DNA from: QHVT01 sp036389275 | GTDB taxonomy: Bacteria > Acidobacteriota > Thermoanaerobaculia > Gp7-AA8 | Direction of reading: 5' to 3' | DNA: 64,000 nt | NCBI GenBank assembly: GCA_036389275.1 | Contig: DASVQE010000081.1 | Coordinates: 62,001-126,000, forward strand | Shown: positions 45,505 to 53,279 of the stretch, in pieces | Layout: each line of letters begins with the position of its first letter | Numbering within the stretch: position 1 is the stretch's first letter | Position numbers and translations under genes: made by a program | The notes under the pieces: model-generated | What the model was told of the DNA's origin: nothing | Databases searched by the model: none | What the model saw: only the letters and a program-made list of their open reading frames with translations

Positions 45505-46830
45505 ATGGCGCGCGCCGAACGGACGACCCTCGGAGCGCTCTTCGCCGTCTTCACCCTCGCCGCGATCGCGCCGCTGCGCAGCTACGATCTCTTCTGGCAT
45601 CTCGCCACCGGGCGGTGGATCGTCGAGCATCGCGCGCTGCCGCTGCACGATCCCTTCGCCGTCGCCAGCGACCGCGTGCCGTGGATCAACGGCGAGTGGT
45701 TGTTCGAAGTCCTGCTGCATCCGCTGCACGCGCTGGTCGGACTGCACGGGCTGTCGATCGTGCGCGGAGTGCTGGCAGCGGCGATCTTCGCGCTGGCGTT
45801 CCGCTTCTCTCGTGAAGAGTCGCCGCTCGTCGCGGCGGTCGCCTTCGCCGGCGCGATGGCGACGTTCGATCTGCGGCCGTCGTCGGTGGCGCTGCTCTTC
45901 GTGGTGCTGGCGCTGCACGCGCGCATGCCGCTCGCGCACTTTGTCATCGCACTGCTCTGGATCAACATCCATCCGTCCGCGCTGCTCGCGCCGCTGATCG
46001 CCTGGTGCGTGACGCGGCGCATCGCACCAACGGCGGCGAGCGCGGTGGCGCTGCTGTGCAATCCGTTCGGCTGGCGCGCCATCGCCGCGCCGATCGCGCT
46101 GACGCGCTTCGTCGGCAGCGGTGCGTTCGTCAACGCCGAGTGGCTGCCGAGCGCGCCGGCGATTTTCCCGCTGCTCTACTTCGCGCTGCTGCTGGCCATC
46201 GTCGCCGTCGTCACCGACAAGCAGCGCGACTGGTGGCGCATCGCGCTGCTCGCGCTCTTCGCATTCCTGGCCATCCGCCACGTGCGCAATCAGGGCCTCT
46301 TCTTCGCCGCGCTGCCAATGCTCGTGCGGCTGCCGCGCATGGCGCGTGCGGTCGCGCTCACCACGTCCGCCGCGGTGATCGCCTTCGTCGCGATCATCGC
46401 CGACCATCACACCGGCATCTCGCGACGCCGCTTTCCGATCGACGCCGTGGCCCGGCTGCACGCGTCGCGATTGCGCGGCAACATCTACAACCCCGACCAG
46501 TTCGGCGGCCTGCTGATCTACGCGTTCTATCCGCAGCGGCGCGCGCTCACCGACGGACGCAACGAGCTCTATCGCACGTTCATCCCGGAGTACGCGCGCG
46601 CACGCGGCGACGAGCGCGCCTGGCGCGCGCTGCTGCGCAAGTACCGCATCGACGTAGCCATCGACGAACGCCGTCCGCCGCTCGAAGTCGTCGACGCGCT
46701 CACGGGGCGCAAGCGGATGATGGATGCATCGCTCGCGTACTGGCCGCGCAAGGAGTGGGTGCTGCTCTACGAGGATGAAGTGGCGATCGTGGTCGCCAGG
46801 AGAAGCGCGCTCAGTTCACCATCTCGCTAG
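45505..46830 (+). CDS. Multi-helix membrane protein, glycosyltransferase-like, function unknown
   Basis: This 441-residue protein has about nine or ten hydrophobic segments over residues 8-300 and a soluble C-terminal part of about 130 residues. The start of the mature chain (LRSYDLFWHLATGRWIVEH, with PWINGEWLFEVLLHPL) resembles the periplasmic first loop of PMT-like or related polyprenyl-sugar enzymes, but the usual Asp-Glu pair is not clear. NIYNPDQFGGLLIYAFYPQRR and TDGRNELY in the tail recall similar acidobacterial and planctomycete membrane proteins. No specific activity is claimed. It overlaps the convergent 46811-47113 gene by 20 bases. Confidence 0.7.
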   Translation: MARAERTTLGALFAVFTLAAIAPLRSYDLFWHLATGRWIVEHRALPLHDPFAVASDRVPWINGEWLFEVLLHPLHALVGLHGLSIVRGVLAAAIFALAFRFSREESPLVAAVAFAGAMATFDLRPSSVALLFVVLALHARMPLAHFVIALLWINIHPSALLAPLIAWCVTRRIAPTAASAVALLCNPFGWRAIAAPIALTRFVGSGAFVNAEWLPSAPAIFPLLYFALLLAIVAVVTDKQRDWWRIALLALFAFLAIRHVRNQGLFFAALPMLVRLPRMARAVALTTSAAVIAFVAIIADHHTGISRRRFPIDAVARLHASRLRGNIYNPDQFGGLLIYAFYPQRRALTDGRNELYRTFIPEYARARGDERAWRALLRKYRIDVAIDERRPPLEVVDALTGRKRMMDASLAYWPRKEWVLLYEDEVAIVVARRSALSSPSR

Positions 46831-47113
46831 GCGAGATGTAGCGCAGCTCGTCTTCGGGCCAGCGCTGCTGCAGCACGCGCTCGAAGTGGGGACGGACGAT
46901 GCGCTCGTAGCGCTGCTCGAATCCGGGGAAGAGCTCGAGGATCGCCTTGCGCGCGCAGTCGACCAGACAGCGTGCCTCGCGATGCGATTCGGTGCGGTCG
47001 CTGCCGATCAGATTCAAGGTCAGCTCGACGATCATCCGAACACGGCGGATGCGGCGGCGCTCGAAGTACGCGGAAGAGTCTTCCGTGTGCGTCTCGTGTT
47101 CGAATTTGGGCAT
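46811..47113 (-). CDS. Small conserved-looking hypothetical protein
   Basis: This 100-residue basic, helical, soluble protein (MPKFEHETHTEDSSAYFERR; DCARKAILELFPGFEQRYERI) has no membrane segment and no known motif. Codon use is like its neighbours. It is isolated between convergent and co-directional genes, with the 75-base stretch 47114-47188 upstream in which nothing notable is seen. Confidence 0.6.
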   Translation of the reverse strand: MPKFEHETHTEDSSAYFERRRIRRVRMIVELTLNLIGSDRTESHREARCLVDCARKAILELFPGFEQRYERIVRPHFERVLQQRWPEDELRYISPSEMVN

Positions 47114-47188
47114 CGTTGTCAGCGGCTCAAACCGGAGGTGTGTGGACTGAATTCCGGCAGCGCTTAATCCAAAAAAGCGGGTGCGAAA

Positions 47189-47839
47189 CTACGCGTGCTC
47201 GCGATCGCCCTCGGCCCAGATCTCTTCGGCGATGTCGGGATCGACGAGCGATTCGTAGTACTTGATCGCGCCGCGCGACACCGCGTAGACCGCCGCGTAG
47301 TTGAGCGCACCGCCCGAGACGACGCCGATCAGCGGCACCACTTTCGCCAGCCGCTCGCGCAGCACGCGCGCGCCGATCTTCTCCGCGAGCAGTCCGCCTT
47401 CGAGCGTGGCCGAGCCGAGCATCGCCGCCACACCCTGCTTGCCGATGCCGACTCCCGAGCCGTACGCGAGACAGGCCAGCGCCTCGGTGAAGCGCTCGCT
47501 GCGATTCGGCTCGTGACCGTAGATCGTGGCGATGCCCACCACCAGCCGGAACTGCTGATACACGAGATAGGCGAGGTCGGCGCCGAGCGTGCCGATCGCG
47601 GCGAGGCCGAGCGGCAGTCCCGTCACCGCGCCCGCGGCGGCGCAGCGGATGGCCGCGCGGCGCGCGAGCATGCGCGCATGTCCGGCCGGCGAGTAGGTCG
47701 GCGCGCTCTCGCGCAGGCCGTCGATCTCCTTGCGCAGCTTCTCGAGGTCGATCTCCTCGAAGAGCGAGCGAAACACTTCCTCGAGAACGCTGTCGGCGTG
47801 CCGTTTGAGGTGCTTCGCCTTGATCATGGGCAGGTTCAT
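47189..47839 (-). CDS. EcsC-like membrane-associated protein
   Basis: This 216-residue protein has a charged N-terminal helix region (HADSVLEEVFRSLFEEIDLEKLRKEIDGL). Hydrophobic glycine-rich segments follow (AAAGAVTGLPLGLAAIGTLGADLAYLVYQQFRLV and IGVVSGGALNYAAVYAVSRGA). This resembles EcsC-family or DUF697-like proteins. Its function is not known. It follows the FmdB gene by 8 bases, likely in one transcript. Confidence 0.62.
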   Translation of the reverse strand: MNLPMIKAKHLKRHADSVLEEVFRSLFEEIDLEKLRKEIDGLRESAPTYSPAGHARMLARRAAIRCAAAGAVTGLPLGLAAIGTLGADLAYLVYQQFRLVVGIATIYGHEPNRSERFTEALACLAYGSGVGIGKQGVAAMLGSATLEGGLLAEKIGARVLRERLAKVVPLIGVVSGGALNYAAVYAVSRGAIKYYESLVDPDIAEEIWAEGDREHA

Positions 47840-47847
47840 CGGGATGT

Positions 47848-48126
47848 TTACGACTCGGACTTCGTGTCGGACGACGACTTCGTTTCGCTCTTCGTTTCGG
47901 AGCTGCTCGACGATGATGACGACGAAGACGACGATGAGTCTTTCTTCGGCGAGGCGTAGTCGGTCTTGTACCAGCCCGACCCCTTGAACTGGATCGCCGG
48001 CGCCGACATCAGCTTCTTCGTCTCACCGCCGCACTTCGGGCAGTGGCCGTACGGCGGATCGGAGATCTTCTGGATGACTTCCGTCCGCTCGTTGCATTGC
48101 GTGCACTGATACTCGTAGATCGGCAT
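47848..48126 (-). CDS. FmdB-type zinc ribbon protein with Ser-rich tail
   Basis: This 92-residue protein begins MPIYEYQCTQC, with zinc ligands Cys8, Cys11, Cys29 and Cys32 (CPKCGGETKKLMS). The FmdB family (putative regulatory zinc ribbon) also has the FKGSGWYKTDYA block seen here. The tail (about residues 64-92) is a run of Ser followed by SETKSETKSSSDTKSES, probably disordered. It is the first gene of the pair with the EcsC-like gene. Confidence 0.93.
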   Translation of the reverse strand: MPIYEYQCTQCNERTEVIQKISDPPYGHCPKCGGETKKLMSAPAIQFKGSGWYKTDYASPKKDSSSSSSSSSSSSSETKSETKSSSDTKSES

Positions 48127-48173
48127 CGTGATGTGAGAACAGGAGAGCGCCGCGAGGCGATTTCAACGATTTA

Positions 48174-48773
48174 TCAAGAACCGAGCCGGCCCACCGGCGC
48201 GTTTGAGCGCTCCTCGGCGGCGAAGACCTTCCCGTCGCGGAAATAGACGCCGGCCACCGCGCCGTCGCGCGTGCGGTAGTACCACGCATCCATGGTCGCC
48301 TCGGCGCGGCGGTTGCGCACGCTCCAGCCGGGCATCGGCCTGCCGAGAAGCGCGGCCACCTGGCGCTGCGACATTCCTTTCTCGAGGCGGAGCAGCTTCT
48401 CGCGCGTGACGGCCAGCCGGTCGGCGGCGAGAGCGAGCCCGTTGCGCGCGCGCTCGTTCGACGGATCGTGCGCGAGCACGGCGCGGTAGAAGCGGATCGC
48501 ATCCTGATAGCGCCCCATCGAGGCGAGATCGTCGGCGAACTCGTTCTGCATCCGCTGCCAGACCTCGCGCGCGCGGCTGTGGTTCGGATGCTTCTGCACG
48601 AAGGCGCGCAGCGTGTCGGCGTAGATCTGCCGGTGCGCGGCCGAGGCGTCGGCGGCTTTCTTGTGCTGCAGCACGTTGCGCCACTCCGCCTGATGATCGG
48701 GCTGCGCGGAGTCGTTCGCGCACCCGGCGATCAGGAGCGCGCACAGCGCCGAAACAACCGCGAAAACACGCAT
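48174..48773 (-). CDS. TPR lipoprotein with SmpA/OmlA-like C-terminal motif
   Basis: This 199-residue protein has a lipobox (SALCALLIAGC). The mature part has TPR-like helices (AHRQIYADTLRAFVQKHPNHSRAREVWQRM, then DAIRFYRAVLAHDPSNERARNGLALAADRL). The end has LEKGMSQRQVAALLGRPMPGW and TMDAWYYR, which resembles the SmpA/OmlA (BamE-like) signature of outer-membrane lipoproteins. The start is the ATG at 48771-48773. A TACCGT box lies 7 bases upstream. An outer-membrane assembly role is possible. Confidence 0.78.
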   Translation of the reverse strand: MRVFAVVSALCALLIAGCANDSAQPDHQAEWRNVLQHKKAADASAAHRQIYADTLRAFVQKHPNHSRAREVWQRMQNEFADDLASMGRYQDAIRFYRAVLAHDPSNERARNGLALAADRLAVTREKLLRLEKGMSQRQVAALLGRPMPGWSVRNRRAEATMDAWYYRTRDGAVAGVYFRDGKVFAAEERSNAPVGRLGS

Positions 48774-48780
48774 TCTCCAC

Positions 48781-48786
48781 ACGGTA
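48781..48786 (-). promoter_or_regulatory. TACCGT minus-10-like box (leaderless type)
   Basis: TACCGT on the minus strand lies 7 bases before the ATG at 48773, within the shared context TGCTACSGT also found before gcvT. Confidence 0.4.
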
Positions 48787-48890
48787 GCACGAGGCTGCTT
48801 CGGTTGACAGCGCGAGAGAGCGAGTGCCATGATCGCGCGGCTTTGTGAGCGCCCGTCGCGGCGCGGCAATGTACAGCAACGGGAGGATTT

Positions 48891-50324
48891 ATGGCCGTGC
48901 GGGGCGAGGAAGTCGCAGGCTCCATCGACGCGCAGGTGCGCGAGTCGATCGAGAGGATGGTGGCCGAGATCCGCTCCTCGATCGAGGACGTCCGCGCCGC
49001 CGTCGACTCGCAGCTCAAAGCTGCCCTGCAGAGCGTGCAGGCCGACGTCAACGCCATTTCCTTCCTTCCGCAAATCCAGAAGTCCATCAGCGAGCTCGAG
49101 GAGAGCATCGCCGCCGATACGCCCGAGCCGGTCGCCGCCGCACCCGCCGCCGCACCGGGAGCGGACCGCGTCAAGAGCGCCATCCAGGCCATCGAGCGCG
49201 GCAAGTCGCAGGTCGATGTGCTCAACGGCCTGCTCGAGCAGTGTCTCGAGTTCGGCTCGCGCGCCGCGCTGCTGATCCTCCGCGGCGAGACCTTCAGCGG
49301 TTGGAAAGGCGTCGGCTTCTCGACGCACGGCGGCAATGACGAGATGGTCAAGCGCTTCAACGCCAGCCCCGGCCTCGTGCCGGAGCTCGACCGCGTGCTG
49401 CGCGACGAGCAGGTGGTGATCTGGGACGGCGCCAATCTCGCCACGCGCCTCGGCGTCTCCGGCTCCGAGCGCGCCGTGCTCGTGCCGATGGTGATCAAGG
49501 ACAAGGTCGCCGCCGCCGTCTACGTCGACGCCATCGAGGCCGACCGCGGCCGCTTCGACGTCGCTTCCATCGAGCTGCTCGTCTTCACGACCGGCCTGCT
49601 CGTCGACACGCTGGCCATCCGCAAGAAGATCCCGTCGCCGAGTCTGCAGGAAGGCAACGCCGCCGAGACTCCCGCCGCCGCCGCGTCCGCGCCGAGCGCG
49701 CCCGCTCCGGCTCCTGCGCCGCCGCGGCCGCCCGCACCCGCACCCGTGGCCGCCGCACCGGCACCGCCGCCGCCCGAGCCGACCGCGGCTCCTGCGCCGC
49801 CGCCGCTCACCACCCGCACCGATCCCGGCACCGTGGCCATCAACACCGCGCAACTGCGCGAGATGATGGCCGCGCGCCCGAGCTTCAACATGCCGGCCGC
49901 CGACGAGTTCGCGCCCGGCACCGCGAAGATGCCCGCCGTCGAGCCGAAGCCGGCGCCCGCGCCGCCGCCCGCCGCACCGGCGGCACCCGCGTCCGACGAC
50001 CGCCCGAGCACGCAGTACATCCCGCCGCCGAACCTCGCCCGCGCCGGCGCGAGCGGCGCGCAGAACGAAGACGCGAAGAGGCACGACGAAGCGCGCCGCT
50101 TCGCGCGGCTGCTCGTCTCCGAGATCAAGCTGTACAACGAGGCGAAGGTCGATCAGGGACGCCGCAACAACGATCTCTACGACCGTCTGAAGGAAGACAT
50201 CGACCGCAGCCGGCAGATGTACGACGAGCGCATCGCCGACGACGTCCGCAAAGTCTCGAACTACTTCTACGACGAGCTGGTGCGGATCCTCGCCGACGGG
50301 CGCGCCGAAGCGCTCGGTCTCTGA
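48891..50324 (+). CDS. GAF-like signalling protein with Pro/Ala-rich linker
   Basis: This 477-residue soluble protein starts with a coiled coil (residues about 10-75, SIDAQVRESIERMVAEIRSS). A GAF-like domain follows (about 105-245; SRAALLILRGETFSGWKGVGF, RAVLVPMVIKDKVAAAVYVDA, SIELLVFTTGLLVDTLA). A low-complexity Pro/Ala linker (about 255-400) and a C-terminal helical coiled coil (HDEARRFARLLVSEIKLYNEAKVDQGRR) complete it. The ligand is unknown. It is 31 bases upstream of the Slt gene and likely shares its transcript. Confidence 0.8.
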   Translation: MAVRGEEVAGSIDAQVRESIERMVAEIRSSIEDVRAAVDSQLKAALQSVQADVNAISFLPQIQKSISELEESIAADTPEPVAAAPAAAPGADRVKSAIQAIERGKSQVDVLNGLLEQCLEFGSRAALLILRGETFSGWKGVGFSTHGGNDEMVKRFNASPGLVPELDRVLRDEQVVIWDGANLATRLGVSGSERAVLVPMVIKDKVAAAVYVDAIEADRGRFDVASIELLVFTTGLLVDTLAIRKKIPSPSLQEGNAAETPAAAASAPSAPAPAPAPPRPPAPAPVAAAPAPPPPEPTAAPAPPPLTTRTDPGTVAINTAQLREMMAARPSFNMPAADEFAPGTAKMPAVEPKPAPAPPPAAPAAPASDDRPSTQYIPPPNLARAGASGAQNEDAKRHDEARRFARLLVSEIKLYNEAKVDQGRRNNDLYDRLKEDIDRSRQMYDERIADDVRKVSNYFYDELVRILADGRAEALGL

Positions 50325-50355
50325 TCTGGCAGTGCTCTAGCACACTGCACACGTC

Positions 50356-52647
50356 GTGCTGCAGTGGTTTCGCAAGCGGTGGTGGGTTGCGCTGATCGTC
50401 ATCGTGGCGATCGCCGGCCTGACCGCGTTCGCTTTCTTCTACTCCGAGGTCTTTCCCGACGCCGAGCAGGAAACGGCGAACGCGCAGGCGAAAACCGAAG
50501 CGCCGCCCGATCTCGCCAAGCTGCGCGACGCCTACACCTCGGGGCTGCAGGCGCTGCAGCGCGACGACGGCGCGGAGGCGGTGCGCCACTTCTCGTCGTT
50601 CGACTTCGGCGACCGCGCCGTCGAGGAGTACCGCCTCTACTACCTCGCGAACGGACATCAGCTCGCCGGCAACGAGAGCGCCGCGCGCACCACGCTCGCG
50701 CAACTCTGGCGCCGCACGCCGCGGATGATCTACGCGAACGACGCCGCCTTCCACCTTGCCGGCCTCTATCAATCCTCCGGCGACTGGCGCCACTGCGCGG
50801 AGACTTTCGCGTCGCTGGCGCGCCGCACCGACGTGCCGGCCGTCGCCGCCGCCGCGCGCTGGAACGCGGCCCGCGCGCGTCTGGTCGTCGGCGACGTCGG
50901 CGGCGCGCTCTACGCCGCGCGCAACATCGTCATCTACAACCCGCGCTCGAACGAGGCGAAGCAGGCCATCGCCCTCGTGCGCGCGCTCACCGGCACGACC
51001 GACAAAGACCCGCTGCCGCTCACGCCGTCCGAGCGGCTCGATCGCGCCGAGGCGCTGCTGGCGAGCGGCGATCCGCAGAACGCATTCGATGAATTGACCG
51101 TGCTCGCGCCGTCCGCGCCGCAACTGGCCATGCAGATCTCGCTGCAGCGCGGCATCGCCCTCAACCAGCTCCATCGCTACGAAGACTCGAACAAACTCCT
51201 CGAGCCGCTCACCTCCGGCCCGTTCAAGTACGCCGTGCCGGCGCTGCGCTACGCGGCGAAGAACTACGCCGTCGTCGCCGCGTCGATCGATCCGAACGTG
51301 ACCAAGGTGGTGAAGGAGAAGAAGAAAGTCGGCAACGTGAAGGTGCGCGTCGGCAAAGGGAAAAAGAAGAAGACCGTCACCAAACCGAAGTTCCAGATCG
51401 TCAATCGCACCATCAAGCTCGTCGACCTGGCGAAGAAAAACAAAAAGGACGAGTACGACCGGCTGGCCAGCGAGCGCCTCAAGGATCTGCTGCAGTTGCC
51501 GATCGATGAGAACCTCCGCTTCGACGTGCTCAGCGCGCTGGCCGAGCGCGCGCAGTCGAAGAATCAGGATGACTTCGTGCGGCAGCTCGTCGCGCAGATC
51601 GTCAAGCTCGACGCGAACGCCGACCCGGCGCTGCAGCATCTCTGGGACAAGGCGTGGGCGGCCTACGCGCGCGGCGATCTCGCCGCCGCGAAGAGCGGCT
51701 TCCGCTTCATCGCCGACACCTACACGCATCCGAACGTGCGCCGGCAGTCCGACTATTGGTACGCGCGCACGATCGAGCGCCTCGGACAGAAGGAAGAGGC
51801 GAAAGCGATCTATCAGAAGCTCGCCGCCGCGCCGTACGCCGATCTCTACGCGATCCAGGCGGTCTCGCGCGGCGCGACGCGCACCGAGAACACGAGCAAT
51901 CCGCTGGAGAAGAAAGGCGACGACTGGGGCGAAATCGCGGAGAAGCAGATGCCGGCCGAGCTGCGCCTCGCCTACGAGCTGAGCGCGCTCTCGTCGATGC
52001 GCGAGTCGTATCTCGAGGTGCGGCGCAACGAGAACCGGAAGAACATGCGCTTCGCCGAGTCGCTGCTCGCCGATTTCTACAACCAGAACGGCGACAAGGT
52101 GCTGATGTACCGCGCCGTGCGAAAAGCGTGGCCGCAGATCGCCACCGCCGAGCAGGACTCCGCGCCGGTCTACTTTCTGCGGATGTACTACCCGATCCGC
52201 TATGGCGAAGAGATCGAAAAGTACGCGGCCGAGAACAAGCTCGATCCGAATCTCGTGCGCGCGCTGATCCTGCAGGAGAGTTACTACAACCCTGGCGCGC
52301 GCAGCGGCGTCGGCGCGACCGGCCTGATGCAGCTCATGCCGGCCACGGCGAAGGACCACGCCGGCCGCCTGCACATCGCCTTCGCCGCCTCACGCCTCGA
52401 GAACCCGAAGGTGAACATCGAGCTCGGCACCTTCCACCTGCGCATGCTCGTCGACATGTTCCGCGGCAACACCTACCTCGCCGTCGCCTCCTACAACGCC
52501 GGCCAGGGCAACGTCCTCAAATGGCGCCGCGCCGCCCCCGGCAAACCGATCGACGAGTTCCTCGAATCAATCCCATTCCCCGAGACCCGCAATTACGTGA
52601 AGCGCGTGACGATGCTGCGGAGCTCGTACGCGAGGATGACGAAGTAG
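50356..52647 (+). CDS. Soluble-type lytic murein transglycosylase (Slt70-like)
   Basis: This 763-residue protein has an N-terminal signal anchor (MLQWFRKRWWVALIVIVAIA). A long superhelix of TPR-like repeats (about 50-600) contains a basic Lys-rich insert near 315-345 (VKEKKKVGNVKVRVGKGKKK). The C-terminal SLT domain (about 620-755) has the catalytic Glu641 in ILQESYYNPGARS, GATGLMQLMPATA and YLAVASYNAGQGNVLKW. It cleaves peptidoglycan glycan strands in the periplasm. The start is a GTG at 50356. The stop is followed by decamer element B. Confidence 0.93.
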   Translation: MLQWFRKRWWVALIVIVAIAGLTAFAFFYSEVFPDAEQETANAQAKTEAPPDLAKLRDAYTSGLQALQRDDGAEAVRHFSSFDFGDRAVEEYRLYYLANGHQLAGNESAARTTLAQLWRRTPRMIYANDAAFHLAGLYQSSGDWRHCAETFASLARRTDVPAVAAAARWNAARARLVVGDVGGALYAARNIVIYNPRSNEAKQAIALVRALTGTTDKDPLPLTPSERLDRAEALLASGDPQNAFDELTVLAPSAPQLAMQISLQRGIALNQLHRYEDSNKLLEPLTSGPFKYAVPALRYAAKNYAVVAASIDPNVTKVVKEKKKVGNVKVRVGKGKKKKTVTKPKFQIVNRTIKLVDLAKKNKKDEYDRLASERLKDLLQLPIDENLRFDVLSALAERAQSKNQDDFVRQLVAQIVKLDANADPALQHLWDKAWAAYARGDLAAAKSGFRFIADTYTHPNVRRQSDYWYARTIERLGQKEEAKAIYQKLAAAPYADLYAIQAVSRGATRTENTSNPLEKKGDDWGEIAEKQMPAELRLAYELSALSSMRESYLEVRRNENRKNMRFAESLLADFYNQNGDKVLMYRAVRKAWPQIATAEQDSAPVYFLRMYYPIRYGEEIEKYAAENKLDPNLVRALILQESYYNPGARSGVGATGLMQLMPATAKDHAGRLHIAFAASRLENPKVNIELGTFHLRMLVDMFRGNTYLAVASYNAGQGNVLKWRRAAPGKPIDEFLESIPFPETRNYVKRVTMLRSSYARMTK

Positions 52648-52656
52648 GGAGAGGCA

Positions 52657-52740
52657 GTTCCTCGGAGTTCCTCGGAGTGGCCGCGCCGCGTTTCTCTCCT
52701 CCGAGGAACTCCGAGGAACCTCGAGGAACTCCGAGGAGCT
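52657..52740. repeat. Decamer hairpin element B between slt-like and redoxin genes
   Basis: The left arm (52657-52678) is two GTTCCTCGGA units. The right arm (52698-52740) has four reverse-complement units, one altered (CCTCGAGG). The 19-base loop is unrelated. It lies between convergent genes and reaches the redoxin stop codon. It shares the lead-in GAGGCA with element A (TGAGGCA). Confidence 0.9.
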
Positions 52741-53279
52741 CACTTCACGCACCCACTCGCCACCGTCTCACTCTTCGGCACTTCCCGTCCGCTGAGCAAC
52801 GCATTGATCGCATCGGTCAGCGCGGTCTGGGTGCGGTTCACCGGCGCGTCGTCGATGAAGCCGTGGTAACGGATCATGCCGGCGTCGTCGATCACGAACG
52901 CTTCGGGCAGCGCGCGCACGCCGTAGGCTTTGGCGACGCGGCCGTCGTCCTGCAGGAACGGGTAGGGATAATCCTCGGCGACGGCGCGCGCCTTCATCTC
53001 CGCGAGCGATTCGCCGGCGGCGTCGACGGCGTAGAAGCGCACGCCTTTCTGCTGGAAGCGCTGCGCGATCTCGAACATGCGCTGCTCGAACGCGCGCGCG
53101 TCGGGGCAGCGCACCGACGTGAAGAACACCACCTTCAGATTTCCCACCGTCGGCTGCATCGACACCGTCGCGCCGTCGGTCGCGTTCACCAGCGCGAACG
53201 CCGGCGCCTGCTGCGCGGCGCACGGCAGCGCCAGCACGAGACTAAGGAATGAAGCCGCGAATCGTACGGACTCTCGCAT
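52740..53279 (-). CDS. Secreted thioredoxin-like/AhpC-TSA redoxin
   Basis: This 179-residue protein has a signal peptide (VRFAASFLSLVLALPCAAQQ). The redoxin fold shows VVFFTSVRCPDARAFEQRM, FYAVDAAGE, YPFLQDDGRVAKAYGVRALPEAFVIDD. The usual CxxC is CPDA (Cys only at the first place), so a classical thioredoxin cycle is not possible at this site. Other Cys residues are in the signal peptide and near the end (ASGCVK). It could be a peroxiredoxin-like or one-Cys enzyme. It overlaps the VWA gene by 38 bases. Confidence 0.83.
   Translation of the reverse strand: MRESVRFAASFLSLVLALPCAAQQAPAFALVNATDGATVSMQPTVGNLKVVFFTSVRCPDARAFEQRMFEIAQRFQQKGVRFYAVDAAGESLAEMKARAVAEDYPYPFLQDDGRVAKAYGVRALPEAFVIDDAGMIRYHGFIDDAPVNRTQTALTDAINALLSGREVPKSETVASGCVK

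Noticed and set aside
50330..50349. Small hairpin (GCAGTG / CACTGC) between the GAF and Slt genes as a terminator
   Set aside because: There are six pairs only, no T-tract, and it lies within a probable two-gene transcript.
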